From positions 1 to 64,000 of the forward strand of contig CAJUEZ010000006.1 in the NCBI GenBank assembly GCA_910585485.1: DNA of 64,000 bases, in the 5' to 3' direction. Below, piece by piece: positions 38,328 to 47,652 of this stretch. The DNA comes from an uncultured Clostridia bacterium. GTDB lineage: Bacteria > Bacillota > Clostridia > UBA1381. The translations under genes were made by a program, and so were the position numbers. The notes under the pieces are model-generated. The model saw only the letters and a program-made list of their open reading frames with translations. It was not told the origin of the DNA and did not search any database. Each line of letters opens with the position of its first letter. Positions within the stretch are counted from its first letter, which is position 1.

Positions 38328-39298
38328 AATTTCTGTATTCTTATATCTTCGCCGTAAAATTTATAAAGCATAAAATATTCATATAATCTTGATGTGAAAC
38401 GCATACTATACATCTTTGTTATTTCACTTATCTGCAAATTGGTATTTATAATAATTTTTTTACCCTCAGCCGTTCTTTCATTTACCAAATCAAACAAAAA
38501 TGACATATTATTTTTATTTACCGGCTCAGTTCCCAAATCGTCTATGATAAGCAAATCACATCCGTACATATTATCTATTACCGATTTATCAGTATTTCTG
38601 CCGAATTTGTAATCTTCATAAAGAGAAAACATTTTTGTTGCTCTTACATAAACAACTGTTTTGCCGCTGTCCATAATTTCTTTTGCGACAGCGCTTGAAA
38701 GAAATGTTTTTCCAAGACCTGTAGGACCGTAAAAAACAAGACCTTTTGTTTCATTTTCAAAATTTTCACAAAATCTTTTGCATTTTACATATATTTTCAC
38801 CATGTTTTCATATGGCGAAATTTCATTTTCATATGGTTGTTTTGAATAATAATCAAATGAAAAAGTTTCAAAATTTTGTTTTTTAACTATTTCCGCCATA
38901 TTCGACATTGAATATGACTCGTTTATAAGCTTCTGCTTAAAGCATTGACACCTTCTGCCATCATTATCATAACCGGTGTCTTTACAATTTTCACATGTGT
39001 ATTTATATTTATTATAGTCGGTCGGAATATTATTATCTCTTATTATTTTTGATTTTTCATCATTTAATCTTTTAAGATTTTCTTTAAAATCCCTATTATA
39101 TTCATCAGACTTTTGAGGATTCTTAAGTATATTATTTGTATTATCAAGACCTCTTTTAAAAATTTCACGGTCTATTTCCGCTATACGAGGAAATCTTTCA
39201 TTTATTTCATCAATACGTCTTTTTCTTTCCTTTGCCGCTATTGTGCGAAGTTCTTCATATTCGTCCATTATTTTATTTATAACATTTTCATCAGCCAT
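38309..39298 (-). CDS. Helicase loader, DnaC/DnaI-type AAA+ ATPase
   Basis: 329 residues from the ATG at 39298 (MADENVINKIMDEY), which follows GGAGG; the longer frame from 39355 overlaps hemZ. The N-terminal half is helical, with zinc-ribbon cysteines YTCENCKDTG and RRCQCF near residues 105-122. AAA+ domain: Walker A GPTGLGKTFLSSAV near 193, Walker B LLIIDDLGTEP near 258, sensor and Arg-finger region TNLQISEI and RFTSRLYEY. Loads DnaB helicase at the origin together with DnaD. ATG overlaps the hemZ stop by 8 bases. Confidence 0.92.
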   Translation of the reverse strand: MADENVINKIMDEYEELRTIAAKERKRRIDEINERFPRIAEIDREIFKRGLDNTNNILKNPQKSDEYNRDFKENLKRLNDEKSKIIRDNNIPTDYNKYKYTCENCKDTGYDNDGRRCQCFKQKLINESYSMSNMAEIVKKQNFETFSFDYYSKQPYENEISPYENMVKIYVKCKRFCENFENETKGLVFYGPTGLGKTFLSSAVAKEIMDSGKTVVYVRATKMFSLYEDYKFGRNTDKSVIDNMYGCDLLIIDDLGTEPVNKNNMSFLFDLVNERTAEGKKIIINTNLQISEITKMYSMRFTSRLYEYFMLYKFYGEDIRIQKLKEDAI

Positions 39299-40742
39299 TT
39301 TTTTCACCTCCGAGTATCTTAATAATCTCGTCCTTTTTTTCAAGAATCTCATCAAAACGTTTTATATATTCAAGCGGGTCTTTAAAATTAAATATTCTTT
39401 CTATTCTGTCATTCATTACAATTTTTGTGCTTCCGCCTCCGCCAAGCGCTATTATAGTTTGTTTTTCCTCCATAATATTTATATTATATGTACTCATAAA
39501 ACCATCTTTAGCATATCCCACATTTTCAAGATTACCTGATATATTTTTTTGACGGTACATATAATATGGTTTTCTCCCCGTTTGGAGCATGCGTTTTTGA
39601 GTATATGACAGCATTTCATTCATATCCTTCGCCTTTGCCAATTCAGTATCAGTAAATCTTAAATAAGCGGCGCGTTTTACAGCCATAGAATGTACCGTTA
39701 TATTTTCACTGTCAAGTTTTATCACTTCATCAAGACTATATTTAAACATATCCACAGTTTCATCGGGAAGTCCGGCAATTAAATCCATATTTATATTATC
39801 AAATCCCATTTCCCGAGCCATATTAAAACATTCTTTTACCATATCGGGAGTATGACTTCTTCCCACTTTAACAAGCGTTTCATAATTCATTGTCTGTGGA
39901 TTTATACTAATTCTGCTTACTCCGCCTGTTTTTGCCTCAAAAAGTTTTTCTCTCGTTATTGTATCCGGTCTTCCGGCTTCAAGAGTAAATTCTTTTATAC
40001 GAGAAAAATCAAAATTTATTTTTAAACGGTCAAATATACTTTTTAAATGACGCGGTTCAAGAGTTGTCGGCGTACCGCCGCCAATATATATGTTTTCAAC
40101 ATATGCTCCCATTTTTTCTATAATTTCAGCAGTTTTATCAATTTCAAGAAGTAATTTTTCAACAAAATCATCCATATATTTTCCGCTTACTCTTATATCA
40201 GTGGAAACAAACGAGCAATATAAACATCTTGTAGGACAAAACGGAATCCCTATATATATGCTTACACTATTTTTTCCTATTTCATCAAGAAGTAGTTTTT
40301 CATTTTTAGCCACAGTCATAGCAAGATTAATTTTTTCATCTGAAACTTCATAAATGTCTTTTAAAATTTCTATTATTTCATCATTACTATGCCCTTCCTC
40401 CATAAGTTCACGCACAATTTTTGCCGGACGTATTCCACACATTACTCCCCACGGAAGATTTATATTTTTTATCTTTTGAGCCGCGTGACAAAAAGATTTT
40501 GTGCATGAAGCGGTAAATATTTTTTTTATAAAACTCTTTTTTTTATTTTCTGTATCAAAATTATAGTAATAATCTTCGGTATATACATCATTATTACAAA
40601 CTATTTCAGTATATACATTTATAATTTTATCTTTATACTCAAAATTAGAACATACATAAATATCATCGTCAATATTGAAAAAAAGCTTATAAAAAAGCTT
40701 CATTTCATAATCACATTCATAACCGTTCTGAATAATTAACAT
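39291..40742 (-). CDS. hemZ: Radical SAM coproporphyrinogen dehydrogenase HemZ
   Basis: 483 residues. A family-specific N-terminal region of about 150 residues precedes the radical-SAM motif IPFCPTRCLYCSF (Cys-x3-Cys-x2-Cys) near 172; IYIGGGTPTTLEPRHL and MDLIAGLPDET follow, and the HemN-like C-terminal block MYRQKNISGNLENVGY is present. HemZ proteins are annotated as oxygen-independent coproporphyrinogen oxidases, although not all HemN relatives act in haem synthesis. No other hem gene is near. Confidence 0.9.
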   Translation of the reverse strand: MLIIQNGYECDYEMKLFYKLFFNIDDDIYVCSNFEYKDKIINVYTEIVCNNDVYTEDYYYNFDTENKKKSFIKKIFTASCTKSFCHAAQKIKNINLPWGVMCGIRPAKIVRELMEEGHSNDEIIEILKDIYEVSDEKINLAMTVAKNEKLLLDEIGKNSVSIYIGIPFCPTRCLYCSFVSTDIRVSGKYMDDFVEKLLLEIDKTAEIIEKMGAYVENIYIGGGTPTTLEPRHLKSIFDRLKINFDFSRIKEFTLEAGRPDTITREKLFEAKTGGVSRISINPQTMNYETLVKVGRSHTPDMVKECFNMAREMGFDNINMDLIAGLPDETVDMFKYSLDEVIKLDSENITVHSMAVKRAAYLRFTDTELAKAKDMNEMLSYTQKRMLQTGRKPYYMYRQKNISGNLENVGYAKDGFMSTYNINIMEEKQTIIALGGGGSTKIVMNDRIERIFNFKDPLEYIKRFDEILEKKDEIIKILGGEKNG

Positions 40743-40783
40743 TTTTATATATATAGACTGAAAAATATAAAATCTTATTCAGA

Positions 40784-41413
40784 CTACCCTTTCACAAACA
40801 TATTAAATTTTTTCTCATATCCTATAGAAGTACTTTCTCCGTGTCCCGGAAAAACTTCAATCTCATCATCAAGAATATATAATTTATTTTTAATAGAATT
40901 AATAAGTTCATCTGAATTTCCTGTCGGCAAATCATGTCTTCCTATACTTCTTAAAAATAAAGTATCTCCGGAAAAAAGTTTTTTGTTGTTAAAAAGATAA
41001 CATACACCATCGTTTGTATGACCGGGAGTATATATACATTTAATATTAAGTCCGTCAATATTAAATTCTTCATTATCTTTTAATATAATATCACTTTTTT
41101 TTGCGGATAAAACGTAACCAAGTCCCGAAAAAGAAAGATTTATATCAGGATCACCTATATTTATACTTCCTTTTTCACTGCTCAAAAGCAGAGATTTAGT
41201 TTTTTCTCTTAATTCTTCAAGATACGCAATATGGTCATAATGACAATGAGTTATAAATATATATTTTATATTTATTCCATCATCCGCGGCTGATTTTAAA
41301 ATTCCATCACACTTATATCCGGGATCTATAATAACACCGTTTTTTGTATTTTCATCATAAACTATATAAGTATTTTCATCATTTACGTAATTATTAAGCG
41401 TTTTAATATTCAT
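40784..41413 (-). CDS. MBL-fold hydrolase (glyoxalase II-like)
   Basis: 209 residues. Metal-binding THCHYDHIAYL near residue 55, further ligands in YTPGHTNDGVCY near 130, FSGDTLF near 146, and the C-terminal His in VFPGHGEST. This set is typical of YqgX/GloB-like metallohydrolases acting on thioesters such as lactoylglutathione analogues; substrate here unknown. ATG with AGAGGA; 11 bases after dnaN. Confidence 0.88.
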   Translation of the reverse strand: MNIKTLNNYVNDENTYIVYDENTKNGVIIDPGYKCDGILKSAADDGINIKYIFITHCHYDHIAYLEELREKTKSLLLSSEKGSINIGDPDINLSFSGLGYVLSAKKSDIILKDNEEFNIDGLNIKCIYTPGHTNDGVCYLFNNKKLFSGDTLFLRSIGRHDLPTGNSDELINSIKNKLYILDDEIEVFPGHGESTSIGYEKKFNMFVKG

Positions 41414-41423
41414 AATAATCCTC

Positions 41424-42557
41424 TTAATTATAAAGTCTTACAGGCAAAATCATATAAATATAAGAATCGTCTCCATTTAAACTTCTTATAAAACAGCCGC
41501 TTGTCGGAGCGGAAAATTCCATTTTTACTTTTTCCTCGTCACAAGCTGTAAGAGCATCAAGTAAAAATCTACAGTTAAAACCTATAATAAGTTCTCCGCC
41601 GTCAAGTTCAACAGGAACGGTATCATTAACTTGTCCTTTACCCGTTATACAAGAAACATCTATTTTATTATAAGCCATATTAAAACGAACAGGAACTTTA
41701 TTTTCCGACTTAGCTGAAATATCGTCATTTATAAGGAGCAACGCTCTTTCAAGGCTGTCTATTATATATCTCTTTTCCGCGACTACATTAATTGTATTAA
41801 CAGCGCTTATTATAGCGTCATATTTCAAAAACTCGCCGTCAAGTAATCTTGAATAAACCTGATAATATCCAAAATCAAACAAAACTGTTCTGTCTGAAAC
41901 TATAACGTCAACTTTATCTTCTTCATCTTTTAATATTTTTATAATTTCACGAAGAGTCATTCCCGGAACAACAAAACTATTATTTTCAACTGTCTCTTTT
42001 ATTTCTTCCTTTACAACAGCAAGTCTATGTCCATCAGAAGCAACCACATTAAGATAATTATTTTTTATCTCAAAAAGAGCGCCTGTAAGAACAGGTTTTT
42101 TACCTTCGTTCTGAGCAACAAAAGAAATAGTTTTTCTTATAAGTTTTTTAAGAGAGGTTTGTGAAAGAGAAAATCTAAATTTTTCATCAAGAACTGGCGC
42201 TGACGGAAATTCATCAGGAGATATACCCTGAATATTAAACTCACTTGAACCGCTTTTAATTTTAGTAACAAAATTTGAAGGATTAACACTTATAGTTACA
42301 TCTCCCTCAGGAAGACGTCTTACTATTTCTCCAAACATTTTAGAAGCAATAGCAATAGTACCTCCTTCATTAACAGTACATTTTGTATTATACTCTATAC
42401 ATATATCAATATTATTTCCCGTAAAAACAACATTACCGTCACCATTAGCATCTATCTTTATACATTCAAGTATAGGAAGTGATGTTTTAGGAGCGATAGC
42501 TCTTTGAACAGTATTTATAATATCAATTAACTGTGGTTTACTGCAAATTAATTTCAT
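41424..42557 (-). CDS. dnaN: DNA polymerase III beta subunit (sliding clamp)
   Basis: 377 residues, three-domain clamp. N-terminal MKLICSKPQLIDIINTVQRAI, ISPDEFPSAP near residue 120, SDGHRLAVVKEEI near 175, and the C-terminal tail YMILPVRL characteristic of DnaN. ATG with AAGGAG. It follows dnaA across the putative origin region, the standard dnaA-dnaN order. Confidence 0.97.
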   Translation of the reverse strand: MKLICSKPQLIDIINTVQRAIAPKTSLPILECIKIDANGDGNVVFTGNNIDICIEYNTKCTVNEGGTIAIASKMFGEIVRRLPEGDVTISVNPSNFVTKIKSGSSEFNIQGISPDEFPSAPVLDEKFRFSLSQTSLKKLIRKTISFVAQNEGKKPVLTGALFEIKNNYLNVVASDGHRLAVVKEEIKETVENNSFVVPGMTLREIIKILKDEEDKVDVIVSDRTVLFDFGYYQVYSRLLDGEFLKYDAIISAVNTINVVAEKRYIIDSLERALLLINDDISAKSENKVPVRFNMAYNKIDVSCITGKGQVNDTVPVELDGGELIIGFNCRFLLDALTACDEEKVKMEFSAPTSGCFIRSLNGDDSYIYMILPVRLYN

Positions 42558-42569
42558 TTTTAATATCTC

Positions 42570-42836
42570 CTTGTGTATAAGTTTATAAACATTATTTTAT
42601 TTTGATTTTTGTATTATATATTTATATATATAATATAATATTATAATAATAGTAATAATAAGCGGCGTGGATTGATGGAAAAGTAGGTTTATAAAAGATA
42701 TATAGCCAAATTCTATAAACAATTTAAAGTGGATTTAATGAGGATAAATTTTGTTTATCCTCATATTTATTTTACTTTATTTTACTTTATTTTCCTTATT
42801 TTTTTATCCACATTTTATCCATATACTTATCCATGT
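42570..42836. other. Putative oriC unwinding region between dnaA and dnaN
   Basis: Read in the dnaA direction (minus): DnaA-box-like nonamers near the dnaA stop, seen on plus as TTATCCACA (42804-42812), TTATCCATA (42815-42823) and TTATCCATG (42828-42836); a perfect 10-bp hairpin TGAGGATAAA/TTTATCCTCA (42739-42763); a GC patch GCGGCG; a TAA/TAG trinucleotide run (about 42641-42661); and a long pure-AT tract (about 42612-42650). That order copies the box, GC cluster, DnaA-trio and AT-rich unwinding module of Bacillus. A further box TTATACACA (minus) lies at 42570-42578. Tandem TTTTACTTTA units sit at 42770-42790. Confidence 0.7.
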
Positions 42837-42841
42837 ATTAA

Positions 42842-44182
42842 TCACATATTTTCAATATCTTTTATTATATAATTAATATCTGAATTAAGTTTATCATCAA
42901 TTACTATTTCAGTTTCAATTTTTTCTATATTATGTTTAACAGTTGTTCTGTCTTTTGAAAATTCTTTTGATATAGCCGTATCATTAATTCCAAGAAGTTT
43001 GCGGCAAAGATACATTGCTACTTGACGAGGTATGGCTATTTCTTTAGTTTTAATTTTTCCTGTAAGTTCGTTTTCAGAAATATTATAAAATACAGATACT
43101 CTTTGAATTATTTTTTTTGGAGTTATTTTTATTTTATCGTCGCCGGATATAACAGACTCAAGTGTTTTCTTTACAAAATCCATTGTTATTTCACAATGTT
43201 TTATTTCCGACATTGATATTACGTTTAAAAGAGCACCTTCAAGTTCTCTTATACTTGAACGAATATTATCAGCTATATATTCAAGTATATCGTTATTTAT
43301 AGATGAATTATGAATCTGGGCTTTTTTTTGTAGAATAGCTACTCTTGTTTCATAATTAGGGACAGAAATATCTATAGTAAGACCTTGTCCAAATCTTGTG
43401 CGTAATCTATCTGTAAGAGTAGTAAGATCACTCGGTTTTCTATCGCTTGTCAAAACAATTTGTTTATTGTAATTAAAAAGTTCGTTAAAAGTATGGAAAA
43501 ATTCTTCTTGTACGGCTTCTTTTCCTTCAAGAAACTGAACATCGTCAACAAGAAGAACATCAGCCGCTCTGTATTTATTTCTAAATTTATCAGTTGTAAA
43601 TTCTCTTATTGACACTATGAATTCATTTGTAAATCTTTCACATGGAACATATATAACATTTGAAGACGGATTATTTTGTCTTATTTTATTTCCTATAGCG
43701 TGCATAAGATGAGTTTTTCCAAGTCCGCTGTTACCGTAAATAAAAAGAGGATTATAAATTTGTCCGGGAGTTTCAGCTGTTTTTTTAGCCGCGGCGCTTG
43801 CGTATTCATTAGAAGAACCAACTACAAAATTATCAAATGTATATTTTGAATTTACTCCGTAATCATTAGTTTCATTTATAACATTTTGTTTTATATCATT
43901 ATTATTATTATTATTATTTTCAGGTTGTATATTTTCCCCTACTATAATTTTAAGAGAAAGCTTTTGAGATGTAACCTTTTCAAGAGATGACTCTATAAAA
44001 TTCTTATAACGGAATTCTATTATATTTTTATTAATTGATGTTGGAACTGAAATTGTAAAAATAGAATTCACAAGAGATATGGGTGAAGAGGATTTAATAT
44101 GTACATTATATCCAACGGGTGAATTAATATTTTCTTTTACGCTTATAAGCGTTTTATTCCATATTTCGGTTATATCCATCAT
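42842..44182 (-). CDS. dnaA: Chromosomal replication initiator DnaA
   Basis: 446 residues. Domain I about 1-80; linker with a run of seven Asn near residue 92 encoded by a trinucleotide repeat; domain III AAA+ with GNSGLGKTHLMHA near 150, VLLVDDVQFLEG near 210 and SDRKPSDLTTLTDRLRTRF near 245; domain IV with the DnaA-box reading signature ISKEFSKDRTTVKHNIEKI near 415. ATG with AAAGGAGG. Its own promoter is upstream. Likely autoregulated by the boxes downstream, as in relatives, but no box lies in its own promoter. Confidence 0.98.
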   Translation of the reverse strand: MMDITEIWNKTLISVKENINSPVGYNVHIKSSSPISLVNSIFTISVPTSINKNIIEFRYKNFIESSLEKVTSQKLSLKIIVGENIQPENNNNNNNDIKQNVINETNDYGVNSKYTFDNFVVGSSNEYASAAAKKTAETPGQIYNPLFIYGNSGLGKTHLMHAIGNKIRQNNPSSNVIYVPCERFTNEFIVSIREFTTDKFRNKYRAADVLLVDDVQFLEGKEAVQEEFFHTFNELFNYNKQIVLTSDRKPSDLTTLTDRLRTRFGQGLTIDISVPNYETRVAILQKKAQIHNSSINNDILEYIADNIRSSIRELEGALLNVISMSEIKHCEITMDFVKKTLESVISGDDKIKITPKKIIQRVSVFYNISENELTGKIKTKEIAIPRQVAMYLCRKLLGINDTAISKEFSKDRTTVKHNIEKIETEIVIDDKLNSDINYIIKDIENM

Positions 44183-44259
44183 TCTTCCTCCTTTTAATCA
44201 TATTTTTAACATATTATGTAAAAAACAAACGTGTAAGTATATATTTTAATCCATTTTAT

Positions 44260-44288
44260 ATAATATCAAATTTAAGTAAATTAATCAA
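44260..44288 (-). promoter_or_regulatory. Promoter of dnaA
   Basis: Minus-strand TTGATT (44283-44288), 17-base spacer, TATTAT (44260-44265), about 80 bases before the dnaA start. Confidence 0.6.
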
Positions 44289-44409
44289 GAAAAATATTGA
44301 GATTTTTTTAATAATTATGTATAATTAAATTGAAATTATATTATTTTATTTTTTATAGGTATTAAATAATATTTTAAGTATATTTTTATGAGTAAGGAGT
44401 TGAAATAAA

Positions 44410-46515
44410 ATGGATTTTTATAGTAAAAGTGAAAATTTTATAAATAGAGAACTTTCATGGCTAGATTTTAATCTGAGAGTTTTACATGAGGCAAAAGATG
44501 ATGAAAATCCTTTATTTGAGCGTTTAAAATTTGTTTCAATAACAAGTTCTAATCTTGACGAATTTTTTATGGTTAGAGTAGCTTCTCTTAAAAATATGGA
44601 GATTTCAGATTATACTAAAAAAGATGCCTCCGGACTTACCCCCTCAAAACAGCTTGAAAAGATTTCTTTAAAAACTCATAAGATGGTTGAAGAACAGTAC
44701 ATCATATATTCATCTCTTTTATCAGAAATGGAAAAAGAAAAGATATATATTGTTGATAGAAATTCGCTTTCTCAAAAACAAAAAACATATATAGAAAAAT
44801 ATTTCAGAGATGAAATTTATCCTGTTCTTACTCCTATGGCGGTTGACTCATCAAGACCTTTTCCTCTTATTCATAATAAAGAACTTAATATATGTGCTCT
44901 TATAAAAAAAGAAAAAAAGGAACAAGCTTTTGCAACTGTTAAAATACCTTCTGTTTTTAAAAGAATAATAAAACTTCCGTCTGAAGACGGAAAAAATGAA
45001 TTTATACTTCTTGAAGAAATAGTGCAGGAATTTTTAAATATGCTTTTTCTTGGATATGATGTTTTATGCTCTTATCCGTACAGAGTTATGAGAGATGCTG
45101 ATATTCCTATTGACGAGGATGACAGCGAGGATTTGTTACTTGAAATTGAAAAGAGTCTTAAAGAAAGAGAAAGAAGCGGAGTTATAAGACTTGAAGTAAA
45201 GGATGACATAAAAAGCGAAGTCCTTTCAATATTAAAGAAGGAACTTAAAGTTAAAAATGATGATATTTATAAAATAAAAGGTCCTATAGATTTTACTTTT
45301 TTAAATACTCTTTATAGTGAAGATGGATTTTCAAAATATAAATATAATCCTTTTAAATCACAAGTAAGACCTGAACTGCAAGGAACTGATATATTTGAAA
45401 AAATACGAGAGGGAGATATTTTACTTCACCACCCGTATGACAGTTTTTCAACGATAGTTGATTTGATAAAAAGAGCGGCAGTTGATGAAAATGTTCTTGC
45501 GATAAAACAAACTCTTTATAGAGTAAGCGGAAATTCTCCTATTATAGAAGCTCTCGCGAGAGCGGCTGAAAATGGAAAACAAGTTAGTGTTCTTGTAGAA
45601 CTTAAAGCACGGTTTGACGAGGAGAATAATATAATATGGGCAAGAAAACTTGAAAAAGCGGGATGTCATGTTATATACGGACTTCTCGGACTTAAAACTC
45701 ATTCAAAAATAACTGAAATAATACGTCGTGAAAAAGACGGAATAAGAAGATATGTTCATCTCGGAACAGGAAATTATAATGATATAACCGCTAATTTTTA
45801 TACCGATATGGGACTTTTGACATGTTCAAAAAAAATAGGAGATGACGCGGGGGCTTTCTTTAATATGATTTCGGGATTTTCTGAGCCTTCACATTGGAAT
45901 AAACTTATTCTCGCTCCTATATGGCTTAGAAAAAAGACAGAAGAAATGATAAAACGTGAAATTAATAATGCAAAAGAAGGAAAAAAAGCGAAAATAATTG
46001 CAAAAGTAAATTCACTTGTAGACCCTAAAATTATTGCTCTTTTGTATGAGGCAAGTCAAAGCGGAGTTAAGATAGATTTGATTGTTAGAGGAATATGCGC
46101 TCTTCGCGCCGGAGTTAAGGGAATTTCGGAAAATATAAGTGTTCGGTCTATAATAGGACGATTTCTTGAACATACAAGAATTTATTATTTTTATAATAAT
46201 GGAAAAGAGGAAGTATTTTGTTCCAGCGCTGACTGGATGCAAAGAAATATGAATAGAAGAGTTGAAATTATGTTTCCGATAGATGATGAAAATCTAAAAA
46301 AGGAAGTTATGAACGTAATTAAAGTTCAGCTTAATGATAATGTACGCGCGCATATTCAGCATGACGGTGTATATAAAAAGAAAAAAGTTATAGGAAAGAA
46401 AATTGACTGTCAGGAATATTTTATGAATGAGGCAATTAAAAAATCAAAAATAAAAGAAGATAAAAAAGAAGAGATAATATTTATTTCTAAGACAAAACCG
46501 GAGGATAAGAAGTGA
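44410..46515 (+). CDS. ppk1: Polyphosphate kinase 1
   Basis: Membrane-associated enzyme polymerising inorganic polyphosphate from ATP. 701 residues, typical for PPK1. N-terminal NRELSWLDFNLRVLHEA, ITSSNLDEFFMVRVA near residue 50, first active-site His in LKTHSKITEI near 435, RYVHLGTGNYND near 455, and second His in FLEHTRIYYF near 590. ATG with AAGGAG. It runs plus, opposite to dnaA, and is translationally coupled to the following gene (GTGA overlap). Lys-rich C-terminus. Confidence 0.96.
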   Translation: MDFYSKSENFINRELSWLDFNLRVLHEAKDDENPLFERLKFVSITSSNLDEFFMVRVASLKNMEISDYTKKDASGLTPSKQLEKISLKTHKMVEEQYIIYSSLLSEMEKEKIYIVDRNSLSQKQKTYIEKYFRDEIYPVLTPMAVDSSRPFPLIHNKELNICALIKKEKKEQAFATVKIPSVFKRIIKLPSEDGKNEFILLEEIVQEFLNMLFLGYDVLCSYPYRVMRDADIPIDEDDSEDLLLEIEKSLKERERSGVIRLEVKDDIKSEVLSILKKELKVKNDDIYKIKGPIDFTFLNTLYSEDGFSKYKYNPFKSQVRPELQGTDIFEKIREGDILLHHPYDSFSTIVDLIKRAAVDENVLAIKQTLYRVSGNSPIIEALARAAENGKQVSVLVELKARFDEENNIIWARKLEKAGCHVIYGLLGLKTHSKITEIIRREKDGIRRYVHLGTGNYNDITANFYTDMGLLTCSKKIGDDAGAFFNMISGFSEPSHWNKLILAPIWLRKKTEEMIKREINNAKEGKKAKIIAKVNSLVDPKIIALLYEASQSGVKIDLIVRGICALRAGVKGISENISVRSIIGRFLEHTRIYYFYNNGKEEVFCSSADWMQRNMNRRVEIMFPIDDENLKKEVMNVIKVQLNDNVRAHIQHDGVYKKKKVIGKKIDCQEYFMNEAIKKSKIKEDKKEEIIFISKTKPEDKK

Positions 46516-47228
46516 AAAATGTATTAATAACAGGCGCGAGCCGAGGAATAGGAAAAGCTTGTGTTTATGAGTTTTCAAAACAGGGATACAGAGTATTTTT
46601 AAATTATAATAAAAGCAAAAATGAGGCGGAAAAAATAAAAGAAGAGACAGGCGCTGTTATAATAAATGCTGATATTTCAAAAAAAGATGAAGTAAAAAAA
46701 ATGGCAGATTATATTCATGAGAATTACGGAAAAATAGATATTATTATAAATAATGCGGGAATATCACAAATAAAAATTTTCACTGATATTACCGAGGAAG
46801 ATTGGGATAATATATTTAATGTTAATATAAAAGGAATGTATCTTGTAACAAAAGAATTTGTAAATGATATGATTTCAAAAAAGAGCGGAAAAATTATAAA
46901 TATTTCATCTATGTGGGGAATAACAGGCGGAAGCTGCGAAGTACATTACAGCGCGTCAAAGGCGGCGGTTATAGGTTTTACAAAAGCTCTCGCAAAAGAA
47001 CTTGGACCTTCAAATATATGTGTAAATTGTGTGGCTCCAGGAGTTATTGATACTGAAATGAATAAGAATTTAAATGAATATTATTTAAAAGAATTATGTG
47101 AAGAAACTCCCCTTGGAAGATTGGGAAAACCTGATGAGGTTGCAAAAACAATTTTGTTTTTAGCAAGCAATGATTCTGATTTTATAACAGGTCAGATTTT
47201 AAATGTTGATGGAGGAATGGTTATATAA
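46512..47228 (+). CDS. Short-chain dehydrogenase, 3-oxoacyl-ACP reductase-like
   Basis: 238 residues, classical SDR. Cofactor motif TGASRGIGKACV near residue 7, NNAG near 82, catalytic Ser in INISSMWG, Tyr and Lys in YSASKAA near 148, and PGVIDTEM. Best described as FabG-like; no other fatty-acid gene is near, so acyl-ACP specificity is not shown. GTG start overlapping the ppk1 stop with GGAGG upstream. Confidence 0.85.
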   Translation: MKNVLITGASRGIGKACVYEFSKQGYRVFLNYNKSKNEAEKIKEETGAVIINADISKKDEVKKMADYIHENYGKIDIIINNAGISQIKIFTDITEEDWDNIFNVNIKGMYLVTKEFVNDMISKKSGKIINISSMWGITGGSCEVHYSASKAAVIGFTKALAKELGPSNICVNCVAPGVIDTEMNKNLNEYYLKELCEETPLGRLGKPDEVAKTILFLASNDSDFITGQILNVDGGMVI

Positions 47229-47264
47229 GATATATATTTTTTAAAATTCCAAAAAATGATTAAC

Positions 47265-47292
47265 AAAAAAATGCCCAAAGGGCATTTTTTTA
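47265..47292 (+). terminator. Terminator between the SDR gene and rnpB
   Basis: AAAAAATGCCC-AAA-GGGCATTTTTT; symmetric A and T tracts let it end both the plus-strand gene and the minus-strand rnpB. Confidence 0.9.
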
Positions 47293-47295
47293 TAT

Positions 47296-47616
47296 GAGCA
47301 AATCTGTAAGCCGGGTTCTGTATTAGACGATTATCTATCTCGACGCACAGTTACCAATGCGCTCCAGCCTTTAAAGGGAACATGCCGAGCAAGCTTAACG
47401 TTCCCAAAGTTGCTTCGGGTGGGGTTTACACACTCCCATAGTTACCTATGGGCGTTGTGCGCTCTTACCGCACATTTCCACAATCACCCTGAAAAGGGTA
47501 TTTTTTTTCTGTTGCACTCTCCCTAAAGTCGCCTTCGCCGGCCGTTAGCCGGCACCCTGCTCTATGAAGCCCGGACTTTCCTCACCTTAAATAAGGCGCA
47601 ATCGTCTGACTTACTC
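47296..47616 (-). ncRNA. rnpB: RNase P RNA (class A)
   Basis: About 321 bases. On the minus strand the universal conserved regions appear in order: GAGGAAAGTCCGGGC near the 5' end, GCAGGGTGCC, GTGCGGTAAGAGCGCAC, GGTAAACCCC-type core (GTGTAAACCCCACCCGAAGC), and ACAGAACCCGGCTTAC at the 3' end. GAGTAAGTC (5') pairs with GATTTGCTC (3') as P1. It processes tRNA 5' ends with RnpA. Confidence 0.97.
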
Positions 47617-47623
47617 ATAGATA

Positions 47624-47652
47624 ATTATATAATATAATTATTTTTAAGTCAA
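47624..47652 (-). promoter_or_regulatory. Promoter of rnpB
   Basis: Minus-strand TTGACT (47647-47652), 17-base spacer, TATAAT (47624-47629). The -35 shares bases with the stop codon of the upstream nif3-like gene. Confidence 0.8.

Noticed and set aside
44183..44409. Origin in the dnaA-ppk1 gap
   Set aside because: AT-rich but no DnaA-box nonamer was found there.
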